A program made the position numbers and the translations under genes. The notes under the pieces were generated by a model. That model ran no database searches, was not told the DNA's origin, and worked only from the letters and a program-made list of their open reading frames with translations. A stretch of 64,000 nt of DNA from Pseudomonas sp. Os17 (GTDB lineage Bacteria; Pseudomonadota; Gammaproteobacteria; Pseudomonadales; Pseudomonadaceae), in NCBI RefSeq assembly GCF_001547895.1, contig NZ_AP014627.1, positions 4,963,501 to 5,027,500 on the forward strand, given 5' to 3'. Shown piece by piece: positions 1-9,518 of the stretch (within the stretch, counting starts at the first letter, position 1; each line of letters opens with the position of its first letter).

Positions 1-1
1 A

Positions 2-580
2 CCGCGCTTCCAGGCCGTTCACATGACCCAAATCAGCGATGACGACCTGGCTTTACTGGTAGAAACCAACACCAGCGTCATTCATTGCCCGGAGTCCAAC
101 CTGAAATTGGCCAGCGGCTTCTGCCCGGTGGAGCGCCTGTGGCAGGCCGGAGTCAATGTTGCGCTGGGCACCGATGGCGCGGCCAGCAACAACGATCTGG
201 ATCTGCTGGGGGAGACTCGCACCGCGGCCCTGCTGGCCAAGGCCGTGGCCGGATCGGCAACCGCCCTGGACGCCCATCGCGCGCTGCGCATGGCCACCCT
301 CAACGGCGCCAGGGCCATGGGCCTGGAGAGCGAAGTCGGCTCCCTGGAAATCGGCAAGGCCGCAGACCTGGTGGCCTTCGACCTGTCCGGACTGGCCCAG
401 CAACCGATTTACGACCCGGTGTCGCAACTGATCTACGCCACCGGCCGGGACTGCGTCAGGCACCTGTGGGTCGCCGGCAAGCAACTGCTGGAGGACCGGC
501 GCCTGACCCGCCTCGATGAACAACAGCTTGGCGCCACCGCCCGCAGCTGGGGCCAGCGCATCGGCGGCCACACCCAATAA
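2..580 (+). CDS. mtaD: 5-methylthioadenosine/S-adenosylhomocysteine deaminase (TRZ/ATZ family), C-terminal part
   Basis: The reading frame is open from base 2, so the N-terminus lies outside the window; 192 residues remain. They carry amidohydrolase motifs: a His followed by the [12 protein letters not shown] stretch and [14 protein letters not shown], which supplies a metal-binding Asp. The C-terminus ([13 protein letters not shown]) closes the composite beta-sandwich typical of the family. The enzyme deaminates methylthioadenosine and S-adenosylhomocysteine to inosine derivatives in the cytoplasm, an early step of methionine salvage in pseudomonads. The order deaminase-ubiG-mupP-SDR is conserved in Pseudomonas as I recall it, which favours this function over other TRZ/ATZ hydrolases. 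Substrate is inferred, not visible. Confidence 0.88.
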   Translation, partial: PRFQAVHMTQISDDDLALLVETNTSVIHCPESNLKLASGFCPVERLWQAGVNVALGTDGAASNNDLDLLGETRTAALLAKAVAGSATALDAHRALRMATLNGARAMGLESEVGSLEIGKAADLVAFDLSGLAQQPIYDPVSQLIYATGRDCVRHLWVAGKQLLEDRRLTRLDEQQLGATARSWGQRIGGHTQ

Positions 581-642
581 CCCGGGCCTTGAGCGGATGC
601 TCGAGGCCCAACACAGCATTCATTAGCTTTGGAGCACCACCC

Positions 643-1341
643 ATGAGCAACGTCGACCACGCTGAAATCGCCAAATTCGAAGCCCTGGCCCATCGCTGGT
701 GGGACCGCGAAAGCGAATTCAAGCCCCTGCACGACATCAACCCGCTGCGGGTCAACTGGATCGATGAGCGGGTCGGCCTGGCGGGCAAGAAAGTCCTCGA
801 CGTCGGCTGTGGCGGCGGCATCCTCAGCGAAGCCATGGCCCAACGTGGCGCCACCGTAACCGGCATCGACATGGGCGAGGCCCCCCTTGCCGTGGCACAA
901 CTGCACCAGCTGGAATCCGGCGTCAACGTCGAGTACCGGCAGATCACCGCCGAAGCCCTGGCCGAGGAAATGCCCGAGCAATTCGACGTGGTCACCTGCC
1001 TGGAGATGCTCGAACACGTTCCCGATCCTTCATCGGTCATCCGTGCCTGCTTCCGCATGGTCAAGCCCGGCGGCCAGGTGTTCTTCTCGACCATCAACCG
1101 CAACCCCAAGGCCTACCTGTTCGCCATCATCGGTGCGGAATACATCATGAAGCTGCTGCCCCGCGGCACTCACGATTTCAAGAAATTCATCCGCCCCTCG
1201 GAGCTTGGCGCCTGGAGCCGCTCCGCCGGCCTGACCGTCAAGGACATCATTGGCCTGACCTACAACCCGCTGACCAAGCACTACAAGCTGGCGGCGGACG
1301 TTGACGTCAACTACATGATCCAGACCCTGCGAGAGGAGTGA
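643..1341 (+). CDS. ubiG: Ubiquinone biosynthesis O-methyltransferase UbiG
   Basis: SAM-dependent methyltransferase of 232 residues that performs both O-methylations of ubiquinone biosynthesis. The N-terminus [16 protein letters not shown] is the UbiG signature, followed by the SAM-binding [13 protein letters not shown] and the post-motif [13 protein letters not shown] chose the ATG at 643, which follows GGAGCACCACCC; an in-frame ATG 18 codons upstream would add a tail without similarity to the family. The stop is 3 bp before mupP, so the two are co-transcribed. Confidence 0.96.
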   Translation: MSNVDHAEIAKFEALAHRWWDRESEFKPLHDINPLRVNWIDERVGLAGKKVLDVGCGGGILSEAMAQRGATVTGIDMGEAPLAVAQLHQLESGVNVEYRQITAEALAEEMPEQFDVVTCLEMLEHVPDPSSVIRACFRMVKPGGQVFFSTINRNPKAYLFAIIGAEYIMKLLPRGTHDFKKFIRPSELGAWSRSAGLTVKDIIGLTYNPLTKHYKLAADVDVNYMIQTLREE

Positions 1342-1344
1342 GAC

Positions 1345-2016
1345 ATGGCTATCAGAGCCGTTCTTTTCGATATGGATGGCACCCTGCTCGATACTGCGCC
1401 GGACTTCATCGCGGTCTGCCAGGGCATGCGCCATGATCGCGGCTTGCCACCGATCAACGATCAGCACATTCGCGACGAAGTCTCCGGCGGCGCCAAGGCC
1501 ATGGTGGCAGTGACCTTCTCCATGGATCCGGAATCCCCGGGCTTCGAAGAACTGCGCCTGGAGTTCCTCGAGCGCTACCTCGCGCATTGCGCCGTGCACA
1601 GCCGGCTCTTCGACGGCATGGCCGAGCTGCTGGCCGATATCGAAAAAGCCAATCTGATCTGGGGCGTGGTCACCAACAAGCCGCTGCGCTTCGCCGAACC
1701 GATCATGCAGCAACTGGGACTGGCCGAGCGCTCGGCGCTGCTGATCTGCCCTGACCACGTCAAGAACAGCAAGCCCGATCCGGAGCCGCTGATCCTGGCG
1801 TGCAAGATGCTCGACCTGGACCCTGCCAGCGTCCTGTTCGTCGGCGACGACCTGCGAGACATCGAGTCCGGCCGCGACGCCGGCACCAAGACTGCCGCAG
1901 TGACCTATGGCTACATCCATCCGGACGATAACCCCCGGCACTGGGGCGCCGATGTGGTGATCAATCACCCGCTGGAACTGCGCCAGGTTCTGGATAACGC
2001 ATTGTGCAGCTGCTGA
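1345..2016 (+). CDS. mupP: N-acetylmuramic acid 6-phosphate phosphatase MupP (HAD family)
   Basis: HAD-superfamily phosphatase of 223 residues. Motif I is DMDGT near residue 9 (nucleophile Asp and acid/base Asp), motif II is the Thr in VVTNKP, motif III the Lys in KPDPEP, and motif [10 protein letters not shown]. Proteins in this position directly after ubiG are MupP, which dephosphorylates MurNAc-6-P in the Pseudomonas cell-wall recycling pathway that feeds UDP-MurNAc synthesis and affects fosfomycin and beta-lactam resistance. Older annotation calls it phosphoglycolate phosphatase. The MupP assignment rests on synteny and length. Confidence 0.9.
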   Translation: MAIRAVLFDMDGTLLDTAPDFIAVCQGMRHDRGLPPINDQHIRDEVSGGAKAMVAVTFSMDPESPGFEELRLEFLERYLAHCAVHSRLFDGMAELLADIEKANLIWGVVTNKPLRFAEPIMQQLGLAERSALLICPDHVKNSKPDPEPLILACKMLDLDPASVLFVGDDLRDIESGRDAGTKTAAVTYGYIHPDDNPRHWGADVVINHPLELRQVLDNALCSC

Positions 2017-2072
2017 GCAGCGGCATTCCCGGCTAAGCGCCGGGAACGCTCCATTTTCTGTTGAGGCCCTTT

Positions 2073-2813
2073 ATGTTTGATTACTCCGCTCGCCCCGAAC
2101 TGCTCAAGGATCGGGTCATCCTGGTCACCGGCGCCGGCCGCGGCATCGGCGCCGCCGCCGCCAAGACCTTCGCTGCCCACGGCGCCACGGTACTGTTGCT
2201 GGGCAAGACCGAAGCCAACCTGGCCGAGGTCTACGACGCCATCGAAGCCGCGGGCCACCCTCAGCCTGCGGTGATCCCGTTCAACCTGGAAACCGCCCTG
2301 CCACACCAATACGACGAGCTGGCGGCGATGATCGAGACCGAGTTCGGCCATCTCGACGGCCTGCTGCACAACGCCTCGATCATTGGCCCTCGCACACCGC
2401 TGGAGCAGTTGTCGGGGGAAAACTTCATGCGGGTGATGCAAGTCAACGTCAACGCGATGTTCATGCTGACCAGCACCCTGCTGCCCTTGCTCAAGCTGTC
2501 CCAGGATGCCTCGGTGGTCTTCACCTCCAGCAGCGTCGGACGCAAGGGGCGGGCCTATTGGGGGGCTTACGGCGTGTCCAAGTTCGCCACCGAGGGCCTG
2601 ATGCAAACCCTGGCCGATGAGCTGGATACCGTGGCCCCGGTTCGCGCCAACAGCATCAACCCCGGCGCCACCCGCACCAGCATGCGGGCCCAGGCCTACC
2701 CCGGGGAAAACCCGAGCAACAACCCGACACCGGAAGAGATCATGCCGGTCTACCTGTACCTCATGGGCCCGGACAGCGCCGGGATCAACGGCCAGGCTTT
2801 CGACGCGCAGTAA
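2073..2813 (+). CDS. Short-chain dehydrogenase/reductase, YciK-like
   Basis: Classical SDR of 246 residues. The Rossmann motif TGAGRGIG lies near residue 20, an N-A-S motif (HNAS) near 100, and the catalytic S...YxxxK set is present as TSSSVGRKG followed by YGVSK. The ATG at 2073 begins MFDYSARPELLKDR, the usual YciK beginning; an in-frame TTG four codons earlier is unlikely. It follows mupP by 56 bp and is probably the last gene of the ubiG unit. No substrate can be read from the sequence. Confidence 0.9.
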   Translation: MFDYSARPELLKDRVILVTGAGRGIGAAAAKTFAAHGATVLLLGKTEANLAEVYDAIEAAGHPQPAVIPFNLETALPHQYDELAAMIETEFGHLDGLLHNASIIGPRTPLEQLSGENFMRVMQVNVNAMFMLTSTLLPLLKLSQDASVVFTSSSVGRKGRAYWGAYGVSKFATEGLMQTLADELDTVAPVRANSINPGATRTSMRAQAYPGENPSNNPTPEEIMPVYLYLMGPDSAGINGQAFDAQ

Positions 2814-3181
2814 CCCCTCCCGTTCGTCGCGCCAGAATACTGGCGCGATGCCTCTACCGCTCCCGGTTCTCGGGGGTTCTCAAGCCAAACAAGTGTCGCT
2901 TGAGGCGACATGCCTTCCGAAACAATCACCAACCATTTGAATTAAAACGAGTTTTATTCAGATGAACCGAATGGCACGAGTTTCGCTCTAAGAACACTCA
3001 ACGCACAGTGCATCAACACTGTGGTAACCGGCTTGCGCCAAGGGCTTTCTAGCCAATGGCGAGCGGCATAAAATGCGCGCAATTGTCCTACGGGACTGAA
3101 GGAACAGTATGACGCGCAGCTCCGAGCCGCTCTCACCCAGGCAGTAACAGCGTACACAGTGCTCAGGGGGCTCAAGCTCAG
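2814..3181. other. Intergenic region with hairpins and a possible leader ORF
   Basis: This 368-bp gap has no gene of normal size. A stem CGCGCCA/TGGCGCG (2828-2847) just after the SDR stop may act as a terminator although no T-run follows. Further on, CTCAAGC (2879-2885) and GCTTGAG (2898-2904) form a 7-bp inverted repeat that overlaps a second hairpin TGTCGC/GCGACA (2894-2910). A 12-codon ORF with a good ribosome site lies at 3109-3147. Confidence 0.6.
3109..3147 (+). CDS. Possible leader peptide (12 aa) before the GGDEF gene
   Basis: ATG preceded by AAGGAACAGT (a well-spaced Shine-Dalgarno) reads MTRSSEPLSPRQ and stops with TAA, 34 bp before the start of the diguanylate cyclase gene. The ribosome site of this tiny ORF looks better than that of the cyclase. 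No known family is recognised. It could be a translational leader or chance. Confidence 0.35.
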   Translation: MTRSSEPLSPRQ

Positions 3182-4108
3182 ATGAAAACACCTTCCCAGA
3201 CCAACGCAATTGACTTCGATAGCGCGAAATTGCAACGCCTGGGTTTTGGCCAACAGACACCGCCGGTCAAGCACCCCATCAGCCTCGGACAATTGCGCCA
3301 GCAACTGAGCCTGCAACTGCAGACCAGCCTTGAGCCACAACGCATCCTCGGCCTGTTCTTTCGCGAAGCGCAAAGACTGGTCCCCCTTGATGCCCTGCGC
3401 TATGAGCACGCCCCCAGTGATCTGCGCCTGGAATTTGGCCAGCGCGGGCACCACTCCATCAGCTACAGCCTGAGCCATGAAGGCGAGCCCATGGGCGAAC
3501 TGGTGTTCCGGCGCAACCAGCGTTTCAGCGACAGCGAACAGGGCAGCCTGGAGTCGTTGCTGTCCACCCTGCTGTACCCCATGCGCAACGCCCTGCTGTA
3601 TCGCGCCGCCACCCGCAGTGCACTGCGCGATCCGCTGACCGACACCGGCAACCGCATCGCCATGGACCAGACCCTGCAACGGGAAATCGAGATGGCTCGC
3701 CGCCACCAGCTACCACTGTCATTGCTGATGCTGGATATCGATCACTTCAAGCGGATCAACGACAGCTACGGCCACAGTACCGGCGACGAAGTGCTCAAAG
3801 CCGTGGCGGCCTCGATCAAGGCGCAGTTGCGCAATGTGGACATGGTGTTTCGCTTTGGCGGGGAGGAGTTCCTGATCCTGCTTTCCAACACTGGACGCGA
3901 AGCCGCAGCAATGGTGGGAGAACGGCTGCGACATGCCGCGCAAGCGCAGGAGTATCGAGCCGATGACCACTCAATCGAACTGACGGTGAGTCTGGGCTGC
4001 TCGACCCTGCTGCCGGGAGAGTCCGCCGAGAGCCTGTTGCGTCGCGCCGACAGCGCGCTGTACGTGGCCAAGCGCGAGGGCCGCAATCGCCTGGCGATGG
4101 CCGGCTAG
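3182..4108 (+). CDS. GGDEF-domain diguanylate cyclase
   Basis: 308-residue soluble protein. Residues about 35-140 look like a GAF-type sensory module by predicted composition only; residues about 150-305 form the GGDEF domain. The active-site motif is GGEEF at 226-230, an accepted active variant, and an RxxD inhibitory site (RNVD) lies five residues upstream, so product feedback by c-di-GMP is expected. LDIDHFKRINDSYGH supplies the metal- and GTP-binding helix. No transmembrane segment or signal peptide is seen. It is transcribed alone and converges on the next gene. The input signal is unknown. Confidence 0.92.
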   Translation: MKTPSQTNAIDFDSAKLQRLGFGQQTPPVKHPISLGQLRQQLSLQLQTSLEPQRILGLFFREAQRLVPLDALRYEHAPSDLRLEFGQRGHHSISYSLSHEGEPMGELVFRRNQRFSDSEQGSLESLLSTLLYPMRNALLYRAATRSALRDPLTDTGNRIAMDQTLQREIEMARRHQLPLSLLMLDIDHFKRINDSYGHSTGDEVLKAVAASIKAQLRNVDMVFRFGGEEFLILLSNTGREAAAMVGERLRHAAQAQEYRADDHSIELTVSLGCSTLLPGESAESLLRRADSALYVAKREGRNRLAMAG

Positions 4109-4200
4109 ACGCCGGCCCACACCTCACAAGCAGTGGCGGGCAACGCCATCGTCACAAGCGCCCCGCGCCGGCGACCAGCGACCTGCCCGCACCTCCTGCC

Positions 4201-4986
4201 TTACCCCTCGACCAGCGCGAGACGCTCGCGGGTTACCGTGGTCTTTTCCTGCTGCATGCAACGTTCCAGAAACAGGAACATGTAGTCATAGCTTTTGCAG
4301 ATCGCCTGCCGCAGCTCGGCTTGCAGCGCCTTGCTCGGATTCAGGCCCGCCAGGGTGACAATGATCTCCAACGCTTCCCAGGGATGAGCATCATCGTACT
4401 GGGCATGCATCTTCAGCCACTTCATGGCGCGCTTGCGCTCCTCTTCCGGGAACGCGGCAGCGTAGACACCACTGGAGCAAACCAGGGCCGACCATTCGCC
4501 CGTCGCCCCTTCGATGGCGTAATTGGTGGCCGCAATAGCCACGATCAGCGAATCCGCAGAGCTGGTGTGCCAGCACCAATGACTCAGGGCATGCAGTTCC
4601 GGTGGCACTTGCTGGGCCTGCAAGTCCTCCAGGGTCACACCGTGGGCCCGACTCCAGTGCACCCAGTAATCGGCATGATTGAGTTCGACACGAATGTTGC
4701 GCATCAGCCAGCGGCGCGCCATGTCCTCGCCGGGGTGGCGGGCAAAACGGGTCTTGGTCAGGTTCTGCGCCATGTACAGGGCAAACTGCTCAACCACCGG
4801 CCAGCCGCCGATCAGGTACTGGCGCATGACTTTGGCGCTGAGCTTGTTGTCGCGCATGCGCTGGTACAGCTCATGCTCCACCACACGGCGCTTGCTCTCG
4901 CTGCAGTCCTGGATCAATTGCTGGGTCCAGGCGGGGTAGCTGGCAGCTTCCATGAGCGGGCCGGTTCGGTTGAATGTGTCGATCAC
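4201..4986 (-). CDS. Heme-oxygenase-fold protein (TenA/PqqC-like), putative diiron oxidase
   Basis: 261 residues of helical TenA/PqqC-like sequence. I place the start at the GTG at 4986, preceded by AAGGAG; the frame extends upstream but without similarity. Visible potential metal ligands are Glu in PVVEQF, an ExxH motif (ELNH), Glu in AIEGATGEW, and HxxxDxxH (HAQYDDAH). That pattern matches diiron heme-oxygenase-like oxidases such as CADD and UndA. The TenA thiaminase cysteine motif is not seen, so the usual name TenA family regulator is probably wrong. It lies 44 bp downstream of a GGDEF-EAL gene on the same strand and is likely co-transcribed. Substrate unknown. Confidence 0.8.
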   Translation of the reverse strand: MIDTFNRTGPLMEAASYPAWTQQLIQDCSESKRRVVEHELYQRMRDNKLSAKVMRQYLIGGWPVVEQFALYMAQNLTKTRFARHPGEDMARRWLMRNIRVELNHADYWVHWSRAHGVTLEDLQAQQVPPELHALSHWCWHTSSADSLIVAIAATNYAIEGATGEWSALVCSSGVYAAAFPEEERKRAMKWLKMHAQYDDAHPWEALEIIVTLAGLNPSKALQAELRQAICKSYDYMFLFLERCMQQEKTTVTRERLALVEG

Positions 4987-5030
4987 TGTCGGACTCCTTT
5001 TGATTGTGATGTGCGGACCCAAAAGAGGTT

Positions 5031-7490
5031 TCAACGGAAGGTGCCGGGCGCCTTGAACAACAAGGGCCGTGGTCGCACGGGTCGACACTGCAGGCTGTCA
5101 CAGGTAAACAATTGCGGGCGTTCAACAATGTAGCCTTGAGCATAATCCACGCCGATCTCAAGCAAGGCCTGCTCGATCTGCGGTGTTTCAACAAACTCGG
5201 CAATCGTGCGCTTACCCATGACATGCCCGATGTGGTTGATCACTTCGACCATGGCGCGGTTAATCGGGTCGTCCAGCATATCCTTTACGAAACTTCCATC
5301 GATCTTGAGGAAGTCTACAGGCAAATGTTTGAGATAAGCGAACGACGACATTCCCGCACAAAAGTCGTCCAGGGAAAAATGACAGCCCAAGCCCTTGAGT
5401 TCATTTATAAAACGGATCGCACTGCCCAAATTGGCAATCGCACTGGTTTCAGTAATTTCAAAACAGATCATCTGCGGCGGTACGCCGTAGACGATGAACT
5501 GCTCCCTCAGGAAGTCGAGAAATTCGTCGTCGCCAATGGTGATCCCCGACAAGTTGATCGCGCACATGGCCATGGGCCCTTCACGCCCCTCGGCGATGCA
5601 CTGGGCAATGACTTTGAACACGTTCTGCACCACCCAGCGATCCAGAGAGGTCATCAGGCCGTAGCGCTCCGCCGCCGGGATAAAGCTGTCCGGCAGGATC
5701 ATCCTGCCCGCCTCGTCGTGCAGACGCAGGAGAATCTCGACATGCCCACCCTCACGCTCGGCATGACCCAAGGCCGTGATTTCCTGGGAATAGAGGCAGA
5801 AACGGTTCTCCTCGAGAGCCATGTGCAGACGCTGGACCCAGGCCATCTCGCCGAATCGCAGGGAAAGCTCCGAATCGTCGGCATGGTAGACCTGGACCCG
5901 GTTGCGTCCTTTTTCCTTGGCCATGTAGCAGGCCATATCCGCCGCCCGCAATGACGCCTCAAGGGTGGTCGGGGTCTGGGCGATGTGCACCAGACCGATA
6001 CTCACCGTGGTGACGAACGGCCGGCCCTTCCAGACAAAGTGCAGATTCTGCACTGTCTGACGCAGCCCTTCGGCAATCTTTTCCGCCGCCTCCGGCGAGC
6101 AGTTTTCCAGGAGAATCCCGAACTCGTCGCCCCCCAGCCGCGCCAGGGTGTCACCTTCGCGCAGCCCCGACTGCAGCAGCGCACAAATATGTCGCAGCAA
6201 CTCGTCTCCGGCGGCATGACCACAGGTGTCGTTGACCAGCTTGAACTGGTCCAGATCCAGGAACATCAACGCGTGCCGGGCCGGCTGGCGGATCAGGTTG
6301 TGCAGGGCCTGCTCCAGGCGGAACTCGAACTCGCGGCGGTTGGCCAGCCCGGTCAGTGCATCGTGGGTCGCCTGCCAGGACAGATTGGCGATGTACTGCC
6401 GCTCCTGGGTCATATCATGCAGCACCAGCACCGTGCCACTGACCTTGCCGGCATTACGGATTGGCGCCCCCACCAGGGTCACCGAGACCGTGCTGCCATC
6501 CAGGCGCTGGATCAGCTTGGAATGTTCGCTGCCACCGCTGAGCTGGCCGCTGAGAATGTGCTCGATCAGGGTGAACCCATCGGTCTGGGCATTCTCATCC
6601 AGCAGATTGAACAGCGCGGCCAGGGGCAATCCCACCGCCTGCTCGGCCTTCCAGCGGGTCAACTCTTCCGCGGCCGGGTTCATATAGGCAATGGCGCCCT
6701 CGACATCCGTGGTGATTACCCCATCGCCAATCGATTGCAGGGTAATCTGCGCGCGCTCCTTCTCCAGTTGCAAGGCGTCGGCAAAGGCATGGCGCTGGGC
6801 CAGCAGCTTGTGGGTGCGCAGCAACGCCAGGGCAATCAGGACCAACGCCGTGGCCAGGTTGGTCACCAGCAACAGGCGCAAGATCACCCGCGAGCCCTCT
6901 CCCAGGGCGTCGCTGAAGGCCTTGGCCGCCGGCGTCACCCCATCGTTGATGGCAAAGATCTGACCCTTCCAGCGCTTGACGTCGGCTTCGCTGGCGCTGT
7001 TGCTGCCGATCCCCTGGTGCATCTCTCGGGCCACCGTATCGAGCTGCAGCAGGTAGCCGTCACCCACCGTCCACAAATCGATGGCCTTTTCCAGATAGCT
7101 GAAATGACGGAAGTTGAGATACAGCCAGATCAGGCTGGGGACGTCATCCGGGTGATTGCCGCCCTTGAGGATCCCCAGCCGCGCCGCCTCAAGATCCGGC
7201 GGCTGGCGATCCAGGGCCACCCGCAGCTCATGCCCGCCCTGAGGCACGGCTATGGCGTTCTGGTATTTGAGAAAGGTGCCTTCGTCGCGGCTGTCGGCGT
7301 ACAGATTGAGGTAGTAGATGGCGTCCTTCTGCCCTTTGGACCACAGGCTTTCGCCAGCCACGTAACCACGCACTGCCGACAGGACATAGAGGCTGAGGCC
7401 GCCCAACAAGGCTTGGAATAACACCACGGCGATAAAGGGCCAGACGATGCCCAACAACCGCGGCGTTGCGAAAGTCCGCTTTTGCTTCAT
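5031..7490 (-). CDS. Membrane PAS-GGDEF-EAL bifunctional c-di-GMP protein
   Basis: 819 residues. A transmembrane helix at about 13-37 and another at about 200-222 bracket a periplasmic sensor region without a motif I recognise. Next come a PAS domain (about 245-360), a GGDEF domain with intact GGDEF near residue 451 and an RxxD I-site (REGD), and an EAL domain (about 555-800). The EAL motif is EILLR, and NLS, FEITET, DDF, KIDGSF, EFVET and AQGY are kept, so phosphodiesterase activity is plausible; DDFCAG replaces the common DDFG-G. It may both make and degrade c-di-GMP. It is the first gene of a probable two-gene unit with the heme-oxygenase-fold protein. Confidence 0.93.
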   Translation of the reverse strand: MKQKRTFATPRLLGIVWPFIAVVLFQALLGGLSLYVLSAVRGYVAGESLWSKGQKDAIYYLNLYADSRDEGTFLKYQNAIAVPQGGHELRVALDRQPPDLEAARLGILKGGNHPDDVPSLIWLYLNFRHFSYLEKAIDLWTVGDGYLLQLDTVAREMHQGIGSNSASEADVKRWKGQIFAINDGVTPAAKAFSDALGEGSRVILRLLLVTNLATALVLIALALLRTHKLLAQRHAFADALQLEKERAQITLQSIGDGVITTDVEGAIAYMNPAAEELTRWKAEQAVGLPLAALFNLLDENAQTDGFTLIEHILSGQLSGGSEHSKLIQRLDGSTVSVTLVGAPIRNAGKVSGTVLVLHDMTQERQYIANLSWQATHDALTGLANRREFEFRLEQALHNLIRQPARHALMFLDLDQFKLVNDTCGHAAGDELLRHICALLQSGLREGDTLARLGGDEFGILLENCSPEAAEKIAEGLRQTVQNLHFVWKGRPFVTTVSIGLVHIAQTPTTLEASLRAADMACYMAKEKGRNRVQVYHADDSELSLRFGEMAWVQRLHMALEENRFCLYSQEITALGHAEREGGHVEILLRLHDEAGRMILPDSFIPAAERYGLMTSLDRWVVQNVFKVIAQCIAEGREGPMAMCAINLSGITIGDDEFLDFLREQFIVYGVPPQMICFEITETSAIANLGSAIRFINELKGLGCHFSLDDFCAGMSSFAYLKHLPVDFLKIDGSFVKDMLDDPINRAMVEVINHIGHVMGKRTIAEFVETPQIEQALLEIGVDYAQGYIVERPQLFTCDSLQCRPVRPRPLLFKAPGTFR

Positions 7491-7697
7491 GAGGGTCCTT
7501 GCTCGCGCACTGCCAAATGAACACCCAGTAGTCCCGCCCCAGCCAGCACAGATTAGGCCAATTTCCTCAGATCCGACGCAAGGCGAGCTGCAAGCGAATC
7601 TGACCAGCAGGAGGAAACGGCCGCTGCCTCACGCTGAAACGGTTATTCCACCAGGAAATTCAAGCACTAAGCACAGAAAGCCGGATAAAACTCAAGA

Positions 7698-9518
7698 CTA
7701 TCGAACCTGCTGCAGATACCCGTAAAGCTTGGCATATAGGCCGCCATCGGCAATAAGCTGCTGATGGTCGCCATCTTCGGCAATCTGTCCGCCATCGAAC
7801 ACCAAAACCCGGTCTGCCTGTTTTACCGCCGACAGGCGATGAGCAATGATCAGCGTAGTCCGCCCACGCAGAAAGCGCGTCAAGGCCTGATGCAGGTTGT
7901 ATTCGGTGGCGGCATCCAGGGCTGAGGTGGCCTCGTCCAGGATCACCACCTTGGGCTCGGCCAGGACCATCCGTGCAATGGCCAGGCGCTGGCGCTGGCC
8001 ACCGGACAAACGCACCCCGGAACGTCCGACCACGCTGTCCAGTCCCTGCGGCAGGGCCCTGACGGTGGCGTCCAACTGGGCAATTTCCAGAGCCTGCCAG
8101 CAGGCGCTGTCACTGCGCTCGCGCCCCATGGTCAGGTTGGCGCGAATGGTGTCGTTGAACAGCGCAGGATGCTGCAGCACCACGGCGACGTTATCGCGCA
8201 CGGTTTCCAGGCCGATTTCCTGCTGGGTCGCACCACCAAAACGGATCACGCCGGTCTGCGGCGTGTACAACCCCAGCAGCAGCTGCACCAGGGTGCTCTT
8301 GCCACCGCCACTGGCGCCGACGATGGCCACCTTTTCGCCAGGCGCAATGGACAGGTTCAGGTTGTCCAGCACCCGTTCATCGCCGTAACCGAAGCTCAGG
8401 CCGCGGACCTCGATGCCCACGGTTTCGCAGCCCAGGAACGGATCCGTACCACCGCTGTACTGCGGCTCGTCGGCCCGCGCCAGCAACTCGTTGATCCGGG
8501 TCAGGGCCCCGCCGGCGGCGTAGTAGGCGTATTGCAGGTTCAGCAACTGCTCCACCGGGCCGATCATGAACCACAGGTAGCTGAACACCGCCAGCATCTG
8601 GCCGATGGACAGGTCGGAGAACAGCACCGTGAGCATCGCGGCGGCGCGGAAGATATCGATGCCGAACTGAAACAACAGGCCGCTGGCCCGGCCCGAGGCA
8701 TCGCTCTTCCACTGCGAGGCCACGGCATAATCGCGCACCTCTTCGGCACGCCGCCCCAGGCGACCGAGAAAGTAGCCCTGACGGTTGCCGGCTCGAATTT
8801 CCTGAATCGCCTCCAGCGTCTCGGTCAGCGCCTGGGTGAACCGCGAGGTGCTGTCGTTTTCCAGTTTTTTCAGGTGCTTGACCCGCTTGCCCAGTTGCAC
8901 CGTGGCAAAGATCACCAGCGGGTTGAACAGCAGGATCAGCAGCGCCAGCTTCCAGTGCATCCACATCAGGATGCCCGCCGTGCCCACCAGGGTCAGCATG
9001 GCCACCAGGAACCGGCTGAGGGTTTCACCGACGAACTTGTCCACGGTGTCCAGATCGGTGACCAGGTGGGTGGTCACCGTGCCGCCCCCCAGGCTTTCGT
9101 ATTCCCCCAGGGAAATACGCTTGAGCCGCTCGATCAGGCGCACCCGGATCCGGTAGACGATGTCCTTGGCCAGCCCGGCAAACAGCCGCGCCTGGACCAC
9201 GTTGAACACCAGGGCGGAGCAACGCAGGATCAAGGTCGCCAGCAGCATCAGGCCGATGTAGCCCGCCGCGCTCTGCCAGCCGCCCGGCAGCAGGCGGTTC
9301 ATCACTTGCAGCGCCGCGTCGCCATGCCCCAGCAGCACCTCGTCCACCAGCAATGGCAGCAACAGCGGAATCGGCACACTGCACAGCGTTGCCAGCACGG
9401 CCACGCCGTTGGCGATCCACAGCGACTTCCGGTGGTGCAGGGCCAGACGGCGGATCTCACCCCAGCTCAGACGATCGACGGTTTTGCCGGGGATGCTGGA
9501 TTCGACCGGCTCAGGCAC
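7698..9518 (-). CDS. ABC transporter, fused permease and ATP-binding protein
   Basis: 606-residue half-transporter. Six hydrophobic segments lie in residues about 30-320, and the ATPase domain follows with Walker A GASGGGKST, Q-loop VLQHPALF, signature LSGGQRQRLA, Walker B VVILDEAT and switch His in IIAHRLS. This is the type IV exporter architecture (MsbA-like), probably a homodimer in the inner membrane. I chose the GTG at 9518, which overlaps the stop of the DsbA-like gene by 8 bp and has GGAG ten bases upstream; a TTG at 9545 is the alternative. The cargo is unknown. Translational coupling to the upstream gene is likely. Confidence 0.9.
   Translation of the reverse strand: MPEPVESSIPGKTVDRLSWGEIRRLALHHRKSLWIANGVAVLATLCSVPIPLLLPLLVDEVLLGHGDAALQVMNRLLPGGWQSAAGYIGLMLLATLILRCSALVFNVVQARLFAGLAKDIVYRIRVRLIERLKRISLGEYESLGGGTVTTHLVTDLDTVDKFVGETLSRFLVAMLTLVGTAGILMWMHWKLALLILLFNPLVIFATVQLGKRVKHLKKLENDSTSRFTQALTETLEAIQEIRAGNRQGYFLGRLGRRAEEVRDYAVASQWKSDASGRASGLLFQFGIDIFRAAAMLTVLFSDLSIGQMLAVFSYLWFMIGPVEQLLNLQYAYYAAGGALTRINELLARADEPQYSGGTDPFLGCETVGIEVRGLSFGYGDERVLDNLNLSIAPGEKVAIVGASGGGKSTLVQLLLGLYTPQTGVIRFGGATQQEIGLETVRDNVAVVLQHPALFNDTIRANLTMGRERSDSACWQALEIAQLDATVRALPQGLDSVVGRSGVRLSGGQRQRLAIARMVLAEPKVVILDEATSALDAATEYNLHQALTRFLRGRTTLIIAHRLSAVKQADRVLVFDGGQIAEDGDHQQLIADGGLYAKLYGYLQQVR

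Noticed and set aside
4201..4986. Naming the protein a TenA thiaminase/transcriptional regulator
   Set aside because: The thiaminase cysteine motif is missing while a diiron-type ligand set is present.
5985..7421. A 478-codon plus-strand open frame over the GGDEF-EAL gene
   Set aside because: Shadow frame; the minus-strand gene has complete PAS, GGDEF and EAL motifs.
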